A stretch of DNA of 64,000 nt from Setophaga petechia (lineage: Eukaryota > Chordata > Aves > Passeriformes > Parulidae): NCBI GenBank assembly GCA_024362935.1, contig JANCRA010000004.1:24419121-24483120 (forward strand). Reading direction: 5' to 3'. Under the pieces are notes generated by a model. It worked only from the letters and a program-made list of their open reading frames with translations, had not been told where the DNA came from and ran no database searches. Shown in pieces: positions 28,099-41,676 of the stretch. How positions within the stretch are numbered: position 1 is the first letter of the stretch; every line of letters begins with the position of its first letter. A program made the position numbers and the translations under genes.

Positions 28099-29609
28099 AC
28101 AGCTTGGAAGGCCTGTGGCTGCCTTAACAAAAAAACCCCAAGAAATATCTGGAAACAATACCCATCAAGTGCAACATGTTCCACACAAAGTAGGAACAGA
28201 AAAAGGGAGAAACAAATGGAAAAGAAACAAGAACTTCAGCTTCAGATTTTGGTAACGAAAACACAATAGTTACATGTCTGATTTGTTCCAACCACTTTGC
28301 AGAAGGACATGATTTATCTTGTCCCTGTTTTATTCTCATCAGAAGAAAAGCAACAGTTTTGCAGTATTTGCAGACTCCACTCAAGGGAGTTGAGACTGAA
28401 ATAGCAAAGGGATTGCCTTCGGACAGAAATGCATTGACCTGTCCTGCGTAGGAAAGCTTGAAAAGCTCCTTCTTGAGTGGTAAAGAGCAAGAGAAACGCT
28501 TGTAGGCTAATTTTCCAGCCCCTGGTTTGGAAGTATCCTGTTACACATGTTGTGTTCTAATGGCTTTGTGATGCTTTGGTCCATGAAGTTCACTTGTGCA
28601 ATGCCAGTTGTGCAAAGGTGCTGTATAATCAGGTGCGAATTAAATTATTTTTGTTATCATAATCCAGCAATGCCATTCCTGCTTATGTTGATGGTAAATT
28701 CTCACTTCATTTTGCGTATTTTATCTGCTCAATTCAGGAATGGACAAATTACTACAGTGGATCACAGTAGTAACTATTCTAGTACCTGAAAATGGCAGTA
28801 CCTATTAGGAACCTTTCTTCAAAATAAGCATCCAATAAACCTAAAGTTGTTTATTTCTTTCAAGTCTTCTAACACCTAAAGATTGACTTGTGCTCGGTGA
28901 CACATTGATGTCCTTTTTTAAATACTCTAACCCTGTCTAGTAAACAAGCAGATATTCCCTGAATACTGTGTAATGCCTTCCCTGACACTAACAGCAACAT
29001 ATTTATATCCTTCTATGGCTGAAATACTCAGGACCAGGAGAGCAGAGGAGCAGAGAGATCAGAAGCAACAGTAAGGCCAGAGAGTCACAGATCACCCACA
29101 GCCATTGTAACAGTGAGCTGATGCTCATCTGTCCTGGCAGGTAATGATGTGTTAGGAAGATCAGGGATGATAAGTGTCCTGCACTCAGTGCAACCACTGG
29201 GTCAAACCTTTAGCTCTGCCCCGAGGTCTCTGAATCCCCACAGCACTCACAAAGTGCCTGGAGAAGGGCACCCCATTTGCAGCAGGACAAGCAGAGGCAA
29301 GTTTGCAGTCCCTCAACTTCGGCAGCCCAGGGCTGACTGCAGGTGTGAGCTGTGACCAAATCACATCAGTTCTGTGCCACTGCTGGGCAGGGTGAGTTAG
29401 TGGGCTGGACTCCTTCAGATGCCATAGCCAGTCCCAGCAGGCATCAGACATGGAGCTCAAAAGCTCTGTGCTCAACTCAGCCTGGCAGGAAAGGGACTTT
29501 CAGCCTTGTGCCCGCCCCTGAGAGGAGACATCAGTGCCTTTTTTCAGTGAGATGTAGTTTCAGACACAGTAAATCTCACTTCTCATCTGGAAGATATGGT
29601 AGGAGCAGA

Positions 29610-29664
29610 GACTTAAGATTGGAAAAAAACATCCAAGATCATGAAGTCCAACTTCTGACTGAAT
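29610..29664 (-). mobile_element. Degraded CR1-like 3' end
   Basis: On the plus strand, AGATTGGAAAAAAACATCC followed by AAGATCATGAAGTCCAAC closely resembles the antisense of a CR1 LINE 3' end (GTTGGAAAAGACC..AAGATCATCAAGTCCAAC type). The flanks are too diverged to set exact ends, and the usual 8-bp terminal repeats are not visible. Confidence 0.6.
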
Positions 29665-32600
29665 GAGGAAGATGAGAAGATTTAACTTTTCTTTGCAGTG
29701 ATAGCTTTCCTCTAGAGGCCCCATCTAGAATTAATTTCCCATTTTAACCAATGTGAGTCTTTCCTGCCTATTGATCTCTGTGTGTTTTAAGATTGGCCTC
29801 AGCATCTGAAACAGGGCTGTGCTAAATGGCAACATTAAACAAACTGGTAAGAGATTTATTTTGAACTGGTACGTTTCTTTTTTTGACTGCAAGACAGAGT
29901 ATTTTCAAGACAGAGCAAAGCACACAGGTATTCACTGCTCCTGCAGAAGACAGCTTTGCTATCTCAACTTTGCAGCTTGTGTTTATTGACAGAATATGTA
30001 CACAGAAATACATACAGCACTTTCTATGGGAAAAACACAGAAAAGCGTTGTGTCTTTTTATAACAATGTAGAGAAAGTGTACAGAGAAATGCTTGATTCT
30101 TTTTTTTTTTGGTCTCCTCTTGGGATAGAGTTCCTGTCTCTGTGTGACATAGTTATTTTTCATCATATAAAAAGGATTGTGCCCACCCACAGCGAGCTCT
30201 TGGCCTCATCAGAGCAGTCATACATCCCATCTAGATGTCTGCAAAACCTTTTAAGAAACATTGTTATGCTTTCTGTGGTGTTTCTCTATGGGTATACTAT
30301 GCATGTTAAAATCCACACTGTTCATTAGCTAAAGCATCTCAAGAGATGAGTTTTCATTTTTAAGAAAGAAGAACAATTATTTGAATGGAAATGCAGTCTC
30401 AGGAAAGATATCAATCCTGGGTTTAAATCTTTCCTAGATCTTGATGCTCTAGTAATAAGGAAAGGAAATCCTGGTTCACAAGCTAGGATATAAACCCTCC
30501 ATGGTCACAGGCTTCCCATTATTCCCTACTCTGCTTTCTGGTTGAATTTCAGAGAGACTGTGTCTGTGCAGACCTGGACTTTGAGTTTTGCATGGCATAT
30601 TAGCTCTCTAGGTAGTCAGTCTAAGGCAGGCATAGATCAAAGCCCATTTGAACATATTCAAAGCAAACCCAGATACTACTATTCTTTGTATTTGGAATTA
30701 GCTTTTGGGTTGTTGCTTTTAAGTAAATTAATGAGCCATTTAATACTGTGCAAACTAAGCATTTCTGCATTCTGATACACTTGAGTTACTGACTGTATTC
30801 TTTGTGTGTGTTGTTAAGTTGTGCAAGCTGTAGGAGGACTGTAAGTAAAATTACACTTTTGAACAGTTACTGTGATCTAGAGAAGGTTGATAGTTTGATT
30901 CACATGACACAATAGTTTCTTCTCCCTGCCTCTTCAACCCAATGAAAGGTGGGGGAACAAAGCATCATGGAAAAATAATGTAAAGACTTATGAAATGAAT
31001 CCTGCACATGAAGGCAAAAATATAAAGTATACTATTCCATTTTATAGCAAAATTATGGAACAAAAGAAAGTCAATGAGAACTCTAACATTTTGCTTGTTA
31101 CCTTTAACAGGCAGCTGCTCCTTGTGGACAGAACACAGTGTATGTCCTTAGGCTTTGCTACAGGGAATAATGCCTATGTTTCAAATATGAAGAAAAATTC
31201 TTATTTTTAGGTGTTTAGGCCAGCAAGCACATTAAGGTTGACCCTGGTGTCAATAAATATAAACTGCAAGAAACAATTACTGAGAAAACTAATTAGACTG
31301 GACAAAACTGAACCAATGTCACAAAGATGCGGCAGATGTAAATCATGCTCAGAAAACAGGGGAAGGAAAATACAAAATCCTATGACTCACACCCAAGCAA
31401 TAACCAGAGAGGGCTCTGGTAAGAAGTGGCACTCTGGGAGACAGCAAAGTGTACAGATCTCCCACTCCCCAACAAAAACAAGAAGCAGAGAATGGGGGAG
31501 AGAAAACGAAATAAGATAAGCAAGACAAAGGGTAGGCCTGTTGTCAATTTACTCTGATGAAGCCAATAATTTCCAGCTGTACTTCTCCAAACTCAACACA
31601 ATTACAATCACTACCTCCCTTGTTCTCCAGGGTTTCAGGAATAGGATTAAGAAGGCAAAAGGATTTAGGCAAGTAGTCTTTGCTTTTGATACAATACCTG
31701 ACTTGTTAAACATACAGTCTTTGATTAAGGATTTTCTAATTGCCTTTCACCAGGCCAGTGGGTTCATTAAGTTTTCCAATTTTGCTATGTTTTATCCTAG
31801 CAGTTGACTAGGCTGGTCAGGTTGAGAAGGGAATTTACCCGCATTCCTCTGTACCCTAAGTGAAAAGAACTGGAGGTTGGTGCGGCAGGGCCTTGTAACT
31901 GTGGCTTTAACAGTTGGTTGACTTGGTTTTACAGCTTTTAAACTGATGTTTATTGCTTCTCTATCTGTTCAGTAGGGAAGTCTTCTTGAACCCCTGATGG
32001 CATTGCATTATGGTCATAATTATAAACATCTCAGATCTTTGGGGAGTGTGAAAGGATCAATAGAATACAAGATGAAAAAGAAAAACCTCTTCTAGGTCAC
32101 TCTTTATTTTTGTATCAGTCTGTGCCCCCCACCTCCAGGCCCCAGCTTCTATTTATGCTGCTGGAGAAACAAGGAGGAAGATTACTAGGATGCTGGGAGA
32201 AGGGAAATGTAACAGCAGTGCTTGTGATTATCAAAGCACTGAGTCTGGGTATTTAAGAGGTGTCCTAATTTACACTGGCTGTTGTAAAGCTGAGGAACTA
32301 TTCTTCAGATTTCTTTTATTAGGAATATTGAGATAATGGCACCATCCTTACTGAAGATGAGATGGCCCACCATAATCCAAATGCTGAGTTCTAACACAAA
32401 AATACTGTTGCATGCAGAACTTTTTGCTATTCCAAAGGACTGGTACATAGACGGAGTCTTTGCAGTAACATAGGTATTAAAATGCAGAATCCCTCTTTCA
32501 TTATTATCATTTTGCTCAGTCTGGGAGAGATTTTCAGAGCAATTTTTTTTAAGTCACAGAATTCAGATCAGTATGTAAAGTTTGTCAACTGGGAATCCAC

Positions 32601-35600
32601 ATTGGTAGAATGAGGAAAACAATCAGTGGAGCAATGTGCTCCACTGTGTGCCTGGATCCTGCACGGCTTCTGTGTGAGACTGGCGACCAGTATCTACGTC
32701 TGGTGGCAGCCTTGACAGTCTGGTTCCTCCATCATAATGCAAAGTGAGATAGGTCCTGCAGCCTTTAGCAACCACCTTGTACAGCCAGAATAATACGGCC
32801 TTTACTGAATTATTCCATCTTCAGTAAAAGTCCTTCCCCTCCAGAGCTCCAGTAGTAGCTGAGATTTTAATTGTACAGAAGTAAAGCTGTTCAAAAATAG
32901 AATTTTCTTCCCATGGGAGATTTCAGCATTTTGAGATTATTTGCTGCTTCAAAATAGAGAAAGCAGAGGGAACTTGGTTCAATTTTGTCTAAAGTTGCAA
33001 CTTAAACTATTGAAACAGGAAAAAAAATCTTCAATAAAATTCAAACAAATTGGTATTTTAAAATGAATTTTTTATGGCAAACATTTCAATTTGTGAAAAT
33101 AATTCAAAATATGGGTAAGAGTGTTTATGTGTGTGCTTGTCTGGGGTAGGGGAAGGATTTTCCCACTTTGGAATGTTAAATTTGCTTCTTTGTTTTAGAA
33201 AGCCGAAAGGTAACTGAAAATCACCAAAAATTTGAAATTTATTTTACATCATTAATATTTTTCAGGTTTTTTTTAAATTATCTTTATGCTGGAATTAATG
33301 CTATAGAAATCAAAATTTTGAATGTCCTGACTAATATTTAATTAATATTAGTATATTTTCTTTCATTCCTACACTTGCTTCCATTATTTTTATTGTTGAA
33401 CTTATCTGATAAGGGACTCTAAAAGACAAAAGTTGTATCTTACTGCAAGTGATATCTAACAAGTCCAAACCTTCATAGATTAAAGGGTGAAACTCCACTG
33501 AAGTCAATGGAGCTTTAAATGTTGGCACCACCAGAAAAGTTGTCCTGTAGAATGCACTTGCACTGTCATATTTTGAATGCTCTTCATTCTCATGGCAGAC
33601 ATTACTAAAGGAGTCTCTTTTCAAACACTTGTGCATTTATTATTTTAAAAACCCATTTGGTCAGAGAGGTCAAAAGCTCTTCTCACCACCATAGGGAGTC
33701 CATGGAAATTTCAGCATTCTGAAGTATCACAGGTGTCCAACAGCACTAAAACATTAATTATTTGTTTAGTTTTTCTTTTTAACCATGATTTGGTTTTGTC
33801 ATGAATCAAAAATAGTGGAATCTAATTATTTTTCGATTGGAAGGGCAAGCACTCCAGCAGGAAAAATGTCACATTAAAATCGGATTACTTCCAACTAGTC
33901 CATAAAAAAAATTCCCCTAGTGAAATGACCTGATCCCTGATTGCTTTCTATCACTAATGTCATTCTATAATACCATTTTTATGCTGTGTTTCTGGCAATT
34001 TTTAGTATTATCTACACAGAAAATACATTGCAGATCTCCTCCAAAAGCCCAGTGTTTTTCCTGTTTGGCTGTACAGTAAAGCTGGAGTTTTCCCTCCTTG
34101 CCTATGTTGATATTTTTCCTTAAAAATAGAAAATAATGAAATCACTCAGTACTATTTCCGTGCATTACTTTAGAGTCCCATGGTCCAAACAAGACCTCAC
34201 TGTGCAAAGCACTGGGGACTCTGCAGGTGCACATAACCCTTGCCTGAAGAGCTTTTGGGCTATGGCCCCACTTCTGTAACCTGGAGCTACTTTGTTGTGC
34301 GGTGGGCAGGTTACAGACCTGGGGCTTCACGCACAGGGTGAGGAATGGGGAAAGGATGCTTGGTTGTCCTGCCTGTATGAGCAGGGAGTCCCAGTGACTA
34401 AATCCTTTGCCCCCAGATTACACAGGAAATCTGTGTCTGACCCTGAGGTGGAAGCCAGATATCCTGTGTGGCACCCTTATCCCCTGACCCATCCGTTCTT
34501 GCTCCCCACTGTCATGTTGGCCTCCAGCGCAGAAACTTCTAATCAAGGAGTTTTCCGTTGAGTTCTGCTGCTGATGAGTTTCTTTCTCACCAATAGGTGG
34601 AAACTGACAGCCCGGTTTCTCAGGTGACACAAGGAACGGTTCTGCCATCCCAAATGAGGCAGGAAAAACATCACGCAGAACAAGGAATTTTCCATAAGAA
34701 ACTGTACCATAGCAACTGAAAAAGACGTTGAAGCACATTACACTTTCTCAGCTTGTTGCAACCTGTGCTTTGATGCAACAGGACATCAGAAAAGTGAAGA
34801 CTTGGGTTTTTTGTTTTTCTCTTCCTCACTTATTTCTTGGGCCAGGAGAGTGATTGTTTTAACTGGTACTGCTTGATCATAATGAATTTATTGCAAAATT
34901 ATGTAACCTTTCCACATCCGTCTCCAAAGTCTGTGCCAGAGCTTGTGTTCTGGCATGCATTGTCATACTATAGCTGGGGAGGGAGAGGGAACTACATCTG
35001 CAAACTTCTATAAGAGATCACAAGCTTCTGAAATTGTAGGAAAACTAACAAATTAGGATGCAGAAATATTTCCAACAGGCACAGCTGTGCAATATGTGGC
35101 ATTAAAATAAAGTTGAGTCATTTAGAAGCAGTGATATAGGAGCTAGCAAAAGTTTCTGTCTTTTTTTTATTAAACATATCCCAAATATGATTGTCTAGTG
35201 TAACAGAAAAAAAAAATCACTGTGCAGAAAAAAGTGGCTTGTGTTGGTTAGGATATGGACAAATTCTTCCTGTACTAGGCATAGTAGTTACATAAAATGT
35301 TGCATAAAATCTTTAAGGGAATTCTTTGCAGGACAGATGTTTATCTTCCTGAGCAGGTATAAAACACTGTTAAGAATGAAGAAACATGAATTAACAGGAC
35401 CTAAAATGCTTAAGTGAGAAAATGGGGATACCTGTCTAGCACTACGAATCACCTGAGGTCTGGAGATCCCCTTTCTTTTGAACAGGAGTGGTTTTGTCAT
35501 CTGTCTTTTCTTTCTATTTTTTAGAGTTCATGCTGCACCCTGCCCATATTTTATCTCTCCCCTGTGTTCCTTCTCACTAAACTCCACAATGGGGATCATC

Positions 35601-36889
35601 CTCCTCTCCTGTATATCTGCAGATATTAATTACTGAGTGGAGAACTGCAGCACATAGAACACTTTCTATGTGTGAACTCTTCTTATTCAGACTCACAGCT
35701 TGTTCAGTTTCAGAGGTACTTCTGTGCTAAGACATCACTTGTTTCTGTGAGAATGTCTGTTTCAGGTTCCCCTCAATGTCAGTGACAAGTCTTTCACTGA
35801 TTTGGGAATGTTGTGTCAGAATCCTGCCAAACTGGACTTGAACTAAAAATGCTGGAGCAGGATTTGTCGCAGCTCTGCTTACCTAGGGCTTCCAGCAAGG
35901 TCTTTGTGTGAAAGCAGAGTTCTTTTAGGACAGTAGCAAGGACAATGCAGATTTTTCAAGCTGCTTCCTCGTAGCTACTGTCCTAGCTTTCAATTTGGTA
36001 ATTATGGAGGAAAATACCTTTTAAAACAGCATTGAGAAGAGATTTTTCCCAATGATGTTGTCCCAATGCTTAGCTAGAATAGCCCTCATTAGGATGCAAT
36101 TTACCATTTTCCCCAGTTTCCACAACAACAGGCATTTCAAAAGCCTACTTGGCACAATATGAAGGCAAATGATACCCGTAGCCCCTGTTCTAAAATCTTC
36201 ATTTGTTTACATCTGTGAAGGTGTGGAAAGAGAGCTATTGCAAGTAGTTTTGTAGTGCTGGTTGTGGCATATTAATCCCCAAGGACCTGTTTATTTTTAT
36301 GGAGGACAATACATAAAATACTGTAAACTAGCAGCATAAAGACTGGAATAAGCACAGAATTAGGGCACAGCTAGCAGCAGACCTCACATTTTCCTTTGTT
36401 CATGGCAGGTTTTTTATTTTTTTTTTTTTAAATAATGTGTCTTAAATTAGGGGATGCTGTGGATTTCTTAATTGCTTTCTTCAGCAGTTTCTCTTTGTGA
36501 TAGTTAATCTGGAAGAGCCCCACCTGTTTTCCCAGCTCCCATTTTGTGAGTGAGGATTACTTTCATGGCATACAAGACAATTCTGAATGCAATGCAAGAG
36601 AGGTAGTGTTGTTTTAAAATCTTTTTTTCTGAATGTATAGCAAATTTATTTTATTTTAGAGTGCATTATAATGAACTTTAAGGAGGTCAGAATCAGTAAA
36701 ATTACAAGGAAGTATTTATTGCAGTCATACTCATATCTGAAGACTTCCCAGTTGAGATTTTGAACCTAAGATGGCAGTGAGAAGTTCGTGCCATTGTTTT
36801 CAAAATATACCAAGTAAGAATCTTAATGAATACATAACTTAATGCTTTGTAGCTTTGAGACACTATTCAAGTAGAAAATAACTAATATT

Positions 36890-36926
36890 AAAAAAAAAAA
36901 AAACAAAAAAAAACAAAAAAAAAAAA
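36890..36926. repeat. A-rich tract interrupted by single C residues
   Basis: This is about 37 bp of A with isolated C bases. It may be a simple-sequence expansion or an old retroposon tail; no recognisable element precedes it. Confidence 0.9.
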
Positions 36927-37073
36927 CCCAACCAAGACTACTATTATGAAACAGCTAGGTATGCATTTCTGGCCTTATTTTCAAGTTGGGGAAAACAGTC
37001 ATATAGGGATTCACTCAGCAGAAGCCTCATAAGAGTTGTTTGCCAAAATGCTTATGATAAATACCTTTTAATC

Positions 37074-37086
37074 TGTGTGTGTGTGT

Positions 37087-37122
<36 letters not shown>
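37074..37122. repeat. (TG)n dinucleotide microsatellite with one CTCT interruption
   Basis: There are two TG blocks. The first (37074-37086) is separated from the second (about 37091-37122, some 16 units) by CTCT. Confidence 0.95.
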
Positions 37123-37124
<2 letters not shown>

Positions 37125-40100
37125 TCTTCAGAAGCAAACAATGTTGTCTCTGTGTAGTTTCTCTGTAAGGAAAATGAAAATCAGTAATAGTTATTTTTCG
37201 AGTTAGAGCCTGTTATATTCTTGGAACATACAGCTGAATTACCATTCTCTTACTGAAGAATGTTACAAGAAGGGAGAATAAATACAACAAGCAATGATGA
37301 AAGGAATGCACTAGTCTGTATGTTAGTTTAGAGCTGTACATGGGAAAACATTAGAAAAACTACCCAACAAATCTTGACATTGGTTTATAAATAATTATTT
37401 TAGCTTATGACCCTTCCTCCTCATTAAAATTCTGAATGACAGGCTAGAAACACAGAGCCCTGGAAATTGCCTAAGGGCCGTTCTGTGGATGTTAGACTAC
37501 CAAAAGGCAAAGTATCCCTGGGGTTTGACAACAGACTTCAGACATGTCCCTCCTAAAAGCAAGTCTGTACTTGCCCTCCTGCTGGTGGTGGTCTTGCAGG
37601 AGGCAGCAGTTAACAAACACTGCCTGTAAAGTGCTCTGTTAGGCCACCCTGGTGACATCTTGGCTTCAGTGTTTTAGCTAAGTGCAGGCCAGGGGCGTAT
37701 CAAGGGATAACACCCATTTCCTTGGCTGCAAATGTCAGTTCAAACAGCTTGAGAAAAGAATTCAGCCTTTTTACTGATAACAGTAAAAATCATGGCAATT
37801 TTTACTATTTCCTTTACTGGTAAGCAGGTGGGGTACTCTGCCATTACAGTGCAACAAATGTAGCAGCTGTTTGTGTCGGTTACTGCTGCTTAAAATGTTT
37901 CCCAAGTAGGTGAGTGAGTACATAGGCAAACTGGTAGTTGATGCTCTGGGAGATAACTTGAACTTCAGAAGGAAGGGGAGAAATCCACTACATTTTGCCT
38001 GTCTTAGTTCTGTGCAGGCTAAAGTGGCTGTAAATATCATGGTGTACAGTAGTTGGAACAAAACAGTTTTGTTTTTTAAGAGCAGTAGTCATATAGATGC
38101 TGGGTGAGAAAAGAACCTTTCTGGTCCATGTGTTTCTGGTGCCTTGCAGAGACTGCCAGAATTACATTTGCATTAATTTCAGTCTGCAGCTAGTATTAAA
38201 GAAGATTCAACTGAAAGTACTTTCCAAATATAAAGAGCACAGGGGATAAAAAGGACTATGATTTATGGTGACATCTATTAAGCTTTTACAGAATATCATA
38301 TGTGTGTGCTAGTTATCAACATAAAATTGACTGGTACTAATTGGGCAAAACTGCCAACTCAGTCTTGTTATAAGTGTAACAGTCTTCTTTAGGTCACATT
38401 CATTTTACTGACATTGTATGTCAGATCCTGAATAAAGTTCATTCAGCCATTTCTGCCGTTCTTCTTGTTTGCCCTGCTATGTATGTGTGCTGCTATCAGT
38501 GAAAGTTCGTGTTTCAGCAAAGACTGGGTCTGTGTGCTTTGGGAAATATATGTCTCGGGTGTCTGCCCAGTGGCCACTTCTCCAGCAACAGCATGACTGT
38601 GGGAGGGCATCCTTTGATTGAATCACGCCTGGTGTTTTCCTCATTCATGAAAACTGACTGGAACAAAATGTTCAAAGCTCTTTCTTTCTCCCTTTTCTCA
38701 TCTTTTTTTTTCCTCTCTATCTCCTACTGTCTTTCAGTTCCATGCCTCAAAAGGCTGTAACTGGGTTCATTATTGTGTGAGAAATCAGCAGCAAACAGCC
38801 ATGCATTTTGCTACATTTGGGCAGCTCCTGTTCCTTAGTGACAGCTGGTTGGCTCAGCACACTATAATTATCAAGTCAAAACCAAGATGCTTTTAGATAG
38901 TGGAAACATATTGGCAGAGACTGAATTTGTCCTCAACCTCGACATGGGCCACAGCTTTAAAAGATCCATTTGGTGGTGGATTTTTGGCACTGTTGGTTCT
39001 GGGACTCTGACAGTTTGTTGTCACACTGGATTCTGTGGGAAGCTGTTGTTATCCTAAAGGAGTATATATCTTTGTTTTTCATTAACTCCTGACATGCTGT
39101 ATAGTTAACTTTTGATCAATGTGTCTGTGTTCATTCTCTTTCTCTAAAATAAAATTTTATTGATGTGCGGGAGGGGATTTACATGTGTTAGTGAGAATTT
39201 ACAAAGGCCTTACTTAAACAGAGTCTGAAGGAACCCTTATTGACACCAAACAGACCTGTGGGTTTGTTGTCTGCAGTGGAACCAAGACATCTCTGATGCT
39301 ACTTTGAACACACCTCCATTTGACAGACTGACCATGGGCTGACTGTGTGACTGGTGCCTGGCTGTCCCTAGCCATGGGGCCATACAGAGCGACGCATTGC
39401 CTATGATCCACTAAAGGACAAGTGGCCCTGGGCTCTATATTGTGCAGATCAGTTGCAAGGAGCTGAACATAATGGAGACTTTTTCTCCCTCACCAAATTT
39501 ATTTTACCAAAGATGTAGAACTCCTCCTTATTTGTCTGAAATATAGAGAAACTATTTCTGCTGGCAGATAATGCAATGCAGAGCTAAAGTGAATGAAAGG
39601 AGGTTTCTTATATTCTTTGCTACCTGTGTTAGCTAGGTGTATCTGTTTTCATGGTGCATGAAAAAACCATGCCGAACCAAGAGAAGAGAAAATGCGTGAC
39701 TTTTTTCCTGCAAAAGAAATTATCTGAGAAAGTTCTCCTGTTCCCACTGACAAGTCATGGTTTTATTTTCTCACTTTATCATGGAGCAGGCTAGGTTTTC
39801 TATTAGCACAATTAGAATAGGCTCTTGTCTCATTGCTATTGTAAAAAAACCACAAAAACCTATCGTGTTCTCAAATCTGGCTGGGCTATGGTTTAGTCTA
39901 ATTTACAAATAATGCCCAAGTAGGAGCACCACTTTTTGCTTGCAAAGGTCAATGCAAGGAGCATGGTCCAGTGTAATTTGCATCCTTCCCTAGAACTTGG
40001 GAAGGTTGTCAGACCCTGAAGAATCATAAATCACCCAGACTAGAAACTTCATGGCCTTTACACAGGAAATAATTTGTTTTGTATAAACATATACTTTACT

Positions 40101-40556
40101 CTATTAGTCCTTTGGAGGATGCAGGAGAGAAGAAGCAGATCAGCAGAGGAGCTGATGTGTGGTCTGCAATAAGCAATAAGGTCTTTTCAAACTTGAAAAA
40201 TTAAGCATGTGCTATGCTTGTGTAGAAACATAGAAATTTTTATTCACAAGTGCATTTATAATAAGCAAAAGAAAAGTCATCTTTTCTTTGCAATTGTTTG
40301 GGCTTTGATCCTGAAAAACCCCCAACATGTTCAGTCTTGCAAACCCTTTGTGAATCCATTTTGTTGACCTAAAAGGGAAGTCTTGAAAGACTTTTTGTTT
40401 GAAGGTAGTACAATGTAATAATCTTCTGACAGCACTGTGGCTTCTGTAGAGGTGTCTGTCACAGCCCAGTGGTGAAGATGAATTTTCTGGGTGTGCCTTG
40501 CATACCTATGTGCTGCCAATTACATCATAAGCACTGGAATTCTGAAACAGTAGCAG

Positions 40557-40588
40557 GGCCAAGGGGAAAATGCCCTATGGGGACGTAA
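40557..40588 (+). CDS. NTRK2: Candidate alternative terminal exon resembling the TrkB-T-Shc tail (hypothesis)
   Basis: After an AG at 40555-40556, the bases GGCCAAGGGGAAAATGCCC and onward, joined to the single T left by exon A, read W-P-R-G-K-C-P-M-G-T and then stop (TAA, 40586-40588). Human TrkB-T-Shc, which keeps the Shc site but lacks the kinase, ends as I recall in a nine-residue tail beginning WPRG, encoded by an exon between the same two neighbours. The phase, first four residues, tail length and gene order agree. Against it: the acceptor has a weak pyrimidine tract (ATTCTGAAACAGTAGCAG), the rest of the tail differs, the isoform is usually described as human or primate rather than general, and a four-residue match could be chance. 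The stop overlaps a possible donor (GAC|GTAAGC at 40585). The first AATAAA downstream is at 41671-41676. Confidence 0.3.
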
Positions 40589-41670
40589 GCCTCTGTGTAT
40601 GGCATGTTACAAAACAAAAAGGTGTGCCAGTCCGGCACTGAAAAAAAAACAGAGTAAGTACTTCACCATGGAAGAAGGCAGAAATGCTGAAGGACAGCAA
40701 GTCTGTAAAAGAGGATAGCTGCTTGTCCAGGTTTGTTCACCTTTTATGATGTTTTGGTCTTCTCTCCTGTTCATGAAGATCAGGCAGTATAATGCTAACC
40801 CCTTCTATGTCCCCATAGGACAGAGGGTGAACTGATGTTCCTGCCATCTCAGTGCGTAGGAAGACTTGAGATGAAATTCCTTCATTCTGATGAGTTTGTT
40901 TTTTAGTAAATAATGCAGCGTGAGGAAGATTTTATAATTTGGTTGTTTGCAGTGTCCAGTGTCTTTATCTGTCACTTGGGGATCCTTCTCAGAAAAAGCT
41001 AAACCTTTAACTTTTCTTTGTGTTTAAAGACCACTTACGGCAAAATCCAGGAGAGAAAGAGGTACGCACGGAATCATAAGAACAAACAACCATGTAGCAG
41101 CAAAGCCTTAGCTGTGTGCAGTTAAGGAAGCAGGCAGAGACTGAGCCTCATGCTTAGGGGAAGAGTTTATTTCAACTGGCAAAAAGAAAGCAAAGCATAA
41201 GGTAAAAATGTGTAAGATTTGGGTTTCCTTATAGAAAGCCACATAATGTGTTGCAGCCTGATAGAACTGTAAAAGGAATCAGGAAAAAAAACTTAAGAAA
41301 AGCGTAAATAATTTGTTCAAAAGTGATCTATAAGACTGGGTTCAGTCATGCTGCTATGATTTCTTCATTAATATTCTCTTTTCAGTTAGCTGCCAAAGGG
41401 CAGACCTATCCATGTAACATGGTTGATCAGTTGTTATACTGTCTTTCAGAGAGCTCAAAAAGCTAAAGATTGAGTATGTGCTTAACTTTTAAAAAAGAGA
41501 ATAGAATTTCCACTGTGAGCCAACGTATGGTTAATTCTTTCACAAACCTGAAAGCTCCATTTGCTTTTCATATTTAGTTTTGAAAGGCCATCAGTAAAAC
41601 CCCTCTGTACTCCCTCATGCAGAGCTGGTACTGATAGGTTAGGCTTTATGAAGCCTTACCTAGCAGTAAC

Positions 41671-41676
41671 AATAAA
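41671..41676 (+). promoter_or_regulatory. AATAAA polyadenylation-signal hexamer
   Basis: This is the first canonical AATAAA on the plus strand after the candidate terminal exon at 40557, about 1.1 kb downstream. Hexamers like this occur often by chance in AT-rich introns. It matters only if the terminal exon is real. Confidence 0.25.
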
